DNA of 64,000 bases from an uncultured Prochlorococcus sp. (lineage in GTDB: Bacteria > Cyanobacteriota > Cyanobacteriia > PCC-6307 > Cyanobiaceae): NCBI RefSeq assembly GCF_902522795.1, contig NZ_CABYWZ010000004.1, positions 25,541 through 89,540 on the forward strand, written 5' to 3'. The notes beneath the pieces are model-generated. The model had not been told where the DNA came from. It ran no database searches and was given only the letters and a program-made list of their open reading frames with translations. Below, piece by piece: positions 62,435-64,000 of the stretch (positions are counted from its first letter, which is position 1; the number at the start of each line of letters is the position of its first letter). The translations under genes were made by a program, and so were the position numbers.

Positions 62435-64000
62435 TCACTCCCACTCAATAGTTCCAGGAGGTTTACTTGTAATGTCATAAACAACTCTATTAACAGAAAC
62501 TACTTCATTTACGATTCTATTCGCAATCCTCTCCAAAATCTGAAAAGGAATTTTTGACCAATCCGCTGTCATACCATCCTCACTTGATACACAACGTAAT
62601 ACTATTGGCCAAGAATAAGTCCTTTTATCTCCCATAACTCCAACAGTTTTAACCGGTAGCAATACTGCAAAAGCTTGCCAAATATCATTGTAAAGACCTG
62701 CTTTTTTAATTTCGTCTCTTACTATCCAGTCTGCATCTCTTAAACAATCAAGTTTTTCATTATTTACCTCTCCCAAAATTCTTATAGCTAATCCAGGACC
62801 TGGGAATGGATGCCTTTTTATAATTTCATCTGGCAAACCTAAAGAAGCTCCTAATTTTCGGACTTCATCCTTAAAAAGTTTTCTTAATGGCTCAACCAAT
62901 TTAAATTGTAAATCTTTTGGCAATCCACCAACGTTGTGATGACTCTTTATTTTTACAGCTATCCTTTCACCAGTCTTAGAATCAATATTAGTACCAGCAC
63001 TTTCAATAACATCAGGATAGAGAGTACCTTGGGCTAAATACTGAAAAGGTCCCAATCTATTACTTTCTTCTTCAAATACTCTAATAAATTCTGCACCTAT
63101 AATTTTCCTTTTTTGTTCTGGATCAGTAATCCCTTTTAATTTGGAAATAAACCTTTCCCTTGCATTTATATATTCAACTTTTATATGAAACTTCTTATCA
63201 AAAAAATTCATTAAAAATTCTGGTTCACCTTTTCTCATGAAACCTTGGTCTATAAACATGCATGTAAGCTGATTTCCAATTGCTTTATTTAGAAGAAAAG
63301 CAAGAGTTGAGGAATCAACGCCTCCAGACAAGGCAAGCAAAACTTTTTTATTACCGACTTGCTCTCTTATTCTGGGAATAGTTTCCTCTATATAGGTTTC
63401 GGTTGTCCAGTCAGCCGCACAACAGGAAATTTTATAAACAAAATTTTTAATTACCGTCATCCCAAACTCAGAATGAATAACTTCAGGATGAAATTGTACG
63501 CCAAATAATTTCTTTACCTCATTTGAAATTGCAGCATGCAGTGTGTTCTCGGTGTGAGCAATTTTATTAAATCCATCAGGCAAACAATTAATAGAATCGC
63601 CATGACTCATCCACATAATAGATTTATCTTCTACATCAGAAAGGAGGTTAGATTCTTGATCTATATTTATTGGTGCTCTACCATATTCAGCTTTTTTGGT
63701 TGCTGAAATAACCGATCCTCCAAGTTCTTTGACCATTAATTGCATTCCATAACATATGCCAAGAATGGGAATTCCTAAATTAAAAATTTTTTCATCACAC
63801 TTAGGAGCATTGTGCTCATATACAGAATTTGGGCCTCCACTCAAAATAATCCCTTTAGGATTAATATTATTAATTTCCTCAATTGAAATACAATTACTTA
63901 CTACAAAAGAAAAAACATTAGTTTCTCTTATTCTTCTAGCAATCAATTCAGAATATTGAGATCCGAAATCTAAAATTAATATTGAAGGATCTCGTTCTTT
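62435..64000 (-). CDS. guaA: GMP synthase (glutamine-hydrolysing), N-terminus outside window
   Basis: The frame is open through the right edge, so the start lies beyond 64000; 521 codons plus the stop are visible. It makes GMP from XMP. The class I amidotransferase part has [16 protein letters not shown] at its entry, [12 protein letters not shown] with the catalytic Cys, and [11 protein letters not shown] with the His. The ATP pyrophosphatase part has [15 protein letters not shown]. The C-terminal dimerisation end reads [13 protein letters not shown]. Nothing abnormal in the visible part. Confidence 0.96.
   Translation of the reverse strand, partial: KERDPSILILDFGSQYSELIARRIRETNVFSFVVSNCISIEEINNINPKGIILSGGPNSVYEHNAPKCDEKIFNLGIPILGICYGMQLMVKELGGSVISATKKAEYGRAPINIDQESNLLSDVEDKSIMWMSHGDSINCLPDGFNKIAHTENTLHAAISNEVKKLFGVQFHPEVIHSEFGMTVIKNFVYKISCCAADWTTETYIEETIPRIREQVGNKKVLLALSGGVDSSTLAFLLNKAIGNQLTCMFIDQGFMRKGEPEFLMNFFDKKFHIKVEYINARERFISKLKGITDPEQKRKIIGAEFIRVFEEESNRLGPFQYLAQGTLYPDVIESAGTNIDSKTGERIAVKIKSHHNVGGLPKDLQFKLVEPLRKLFKDEVRKLGASLGLPDEIIKRHPFPGPGLAIRILGEVNNEKLDCLRDADWIVRDEIKKAGLYNDIWQAFAVLLPVKTVGVMGDKRTYSWPIVLRCVSSEDGMTADWSKIPFQILERIANRIVNEVVSVNRVVYDITSKPPGTIEWE

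Overview
The window looks like a chromosomal segment of a high-light-adapted Prochlorococcus. It is AT-rich and densely packed. It encodes PsbX, Ycf66, an Hli-type protein, a Flv1/Flv3-type flavodiiron pair, a SufBCDS operon and a circularly permuted (two-piece) tmRNA whose tag peptide reads ANKIVSFSRQTAPVAA. No rRNA operon, CRISPR array, integrase or transposase was seen. The clade assignment is inference from gene content, not from a database search.

Layout. 1-4.7 kb: end of a DUF2973 gene, an HtrA-type protease, an apparently frameshifted small Cys-rich gene, an ABC-F ATPase, and a cluster of small poorly known genes (Nif11-like peptide, membrane peptide, ribbon-helix-helix regulator). 4.7-8.6 kb: KtrA/KtrB potassium uptake and an SLC13-type carrier on one strand. 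8.6-17.4 kb: NDH-2-type dehydrogenase, cysH, type III pantothenate kinase, peroxiredoxin, phosphopantetheinyl transferase, RarA-type ATPase, phosphoglucomutase and a DUF4912 protein. 17.5-22.2 kb: sufBCDS. 22.2-31 kb: S9 peptidase, peptide deformylase, HIT protein, SbmA-like ABC transporter with an adjacent Hli gene, ycf66, psbX, YggT, accC and tRNA-Leu. 31-41.5 kb: LpxB-related protein, PRC-barrel protein, SMC, small conserved proteins, rRNA methylase, tmRNA and an aldo/keto reductase. 41.6-44.7 kb: a ParA-type ATPase with a small membrane partner, then an apparent 2.2-kb insertion. 44.7-64 kb: argJ, coaE, gatB, a ThiO-like oxidase, ndk, speA, alaS, the two flavodiiron proteins, an FMN reductase, PBP2, a RecB/Cas4-like nuclease and guaA running off the right end.

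Most of the window is conserved core genome. The most notable part is 42488-44732. There, a single large gene encoding seven DUF4379-type zinc ribbons plus a PD-(D/E)XK/Vsr-like nuclease domain sits between two copies of the argJ 3' end. An exact 14-bp direct repeat lies within a longer imperfect repeat, and both copies encode the same INSEYTT-stop terminus. This looks like a small element inserted at the end of argJ that rebuilds the argJ C-terminus and leaves the old one as a relic. The element also has paired 11-bp repeats near both ends and in-frame internal duplications. It carries no recognisable integrase, so how it moves is unknown.

Other points for a second look: a short imperfect copy of the guaA 3' end about 140 bp beyond guaA, a stand-alone LigD-phosphoesterase-like protein, a tRNA-Leu with an AAG anticodon, inverted repeats in front of the RHH and parA genes, and the small gene broken by an apparent 1-nt shift at about 1590.
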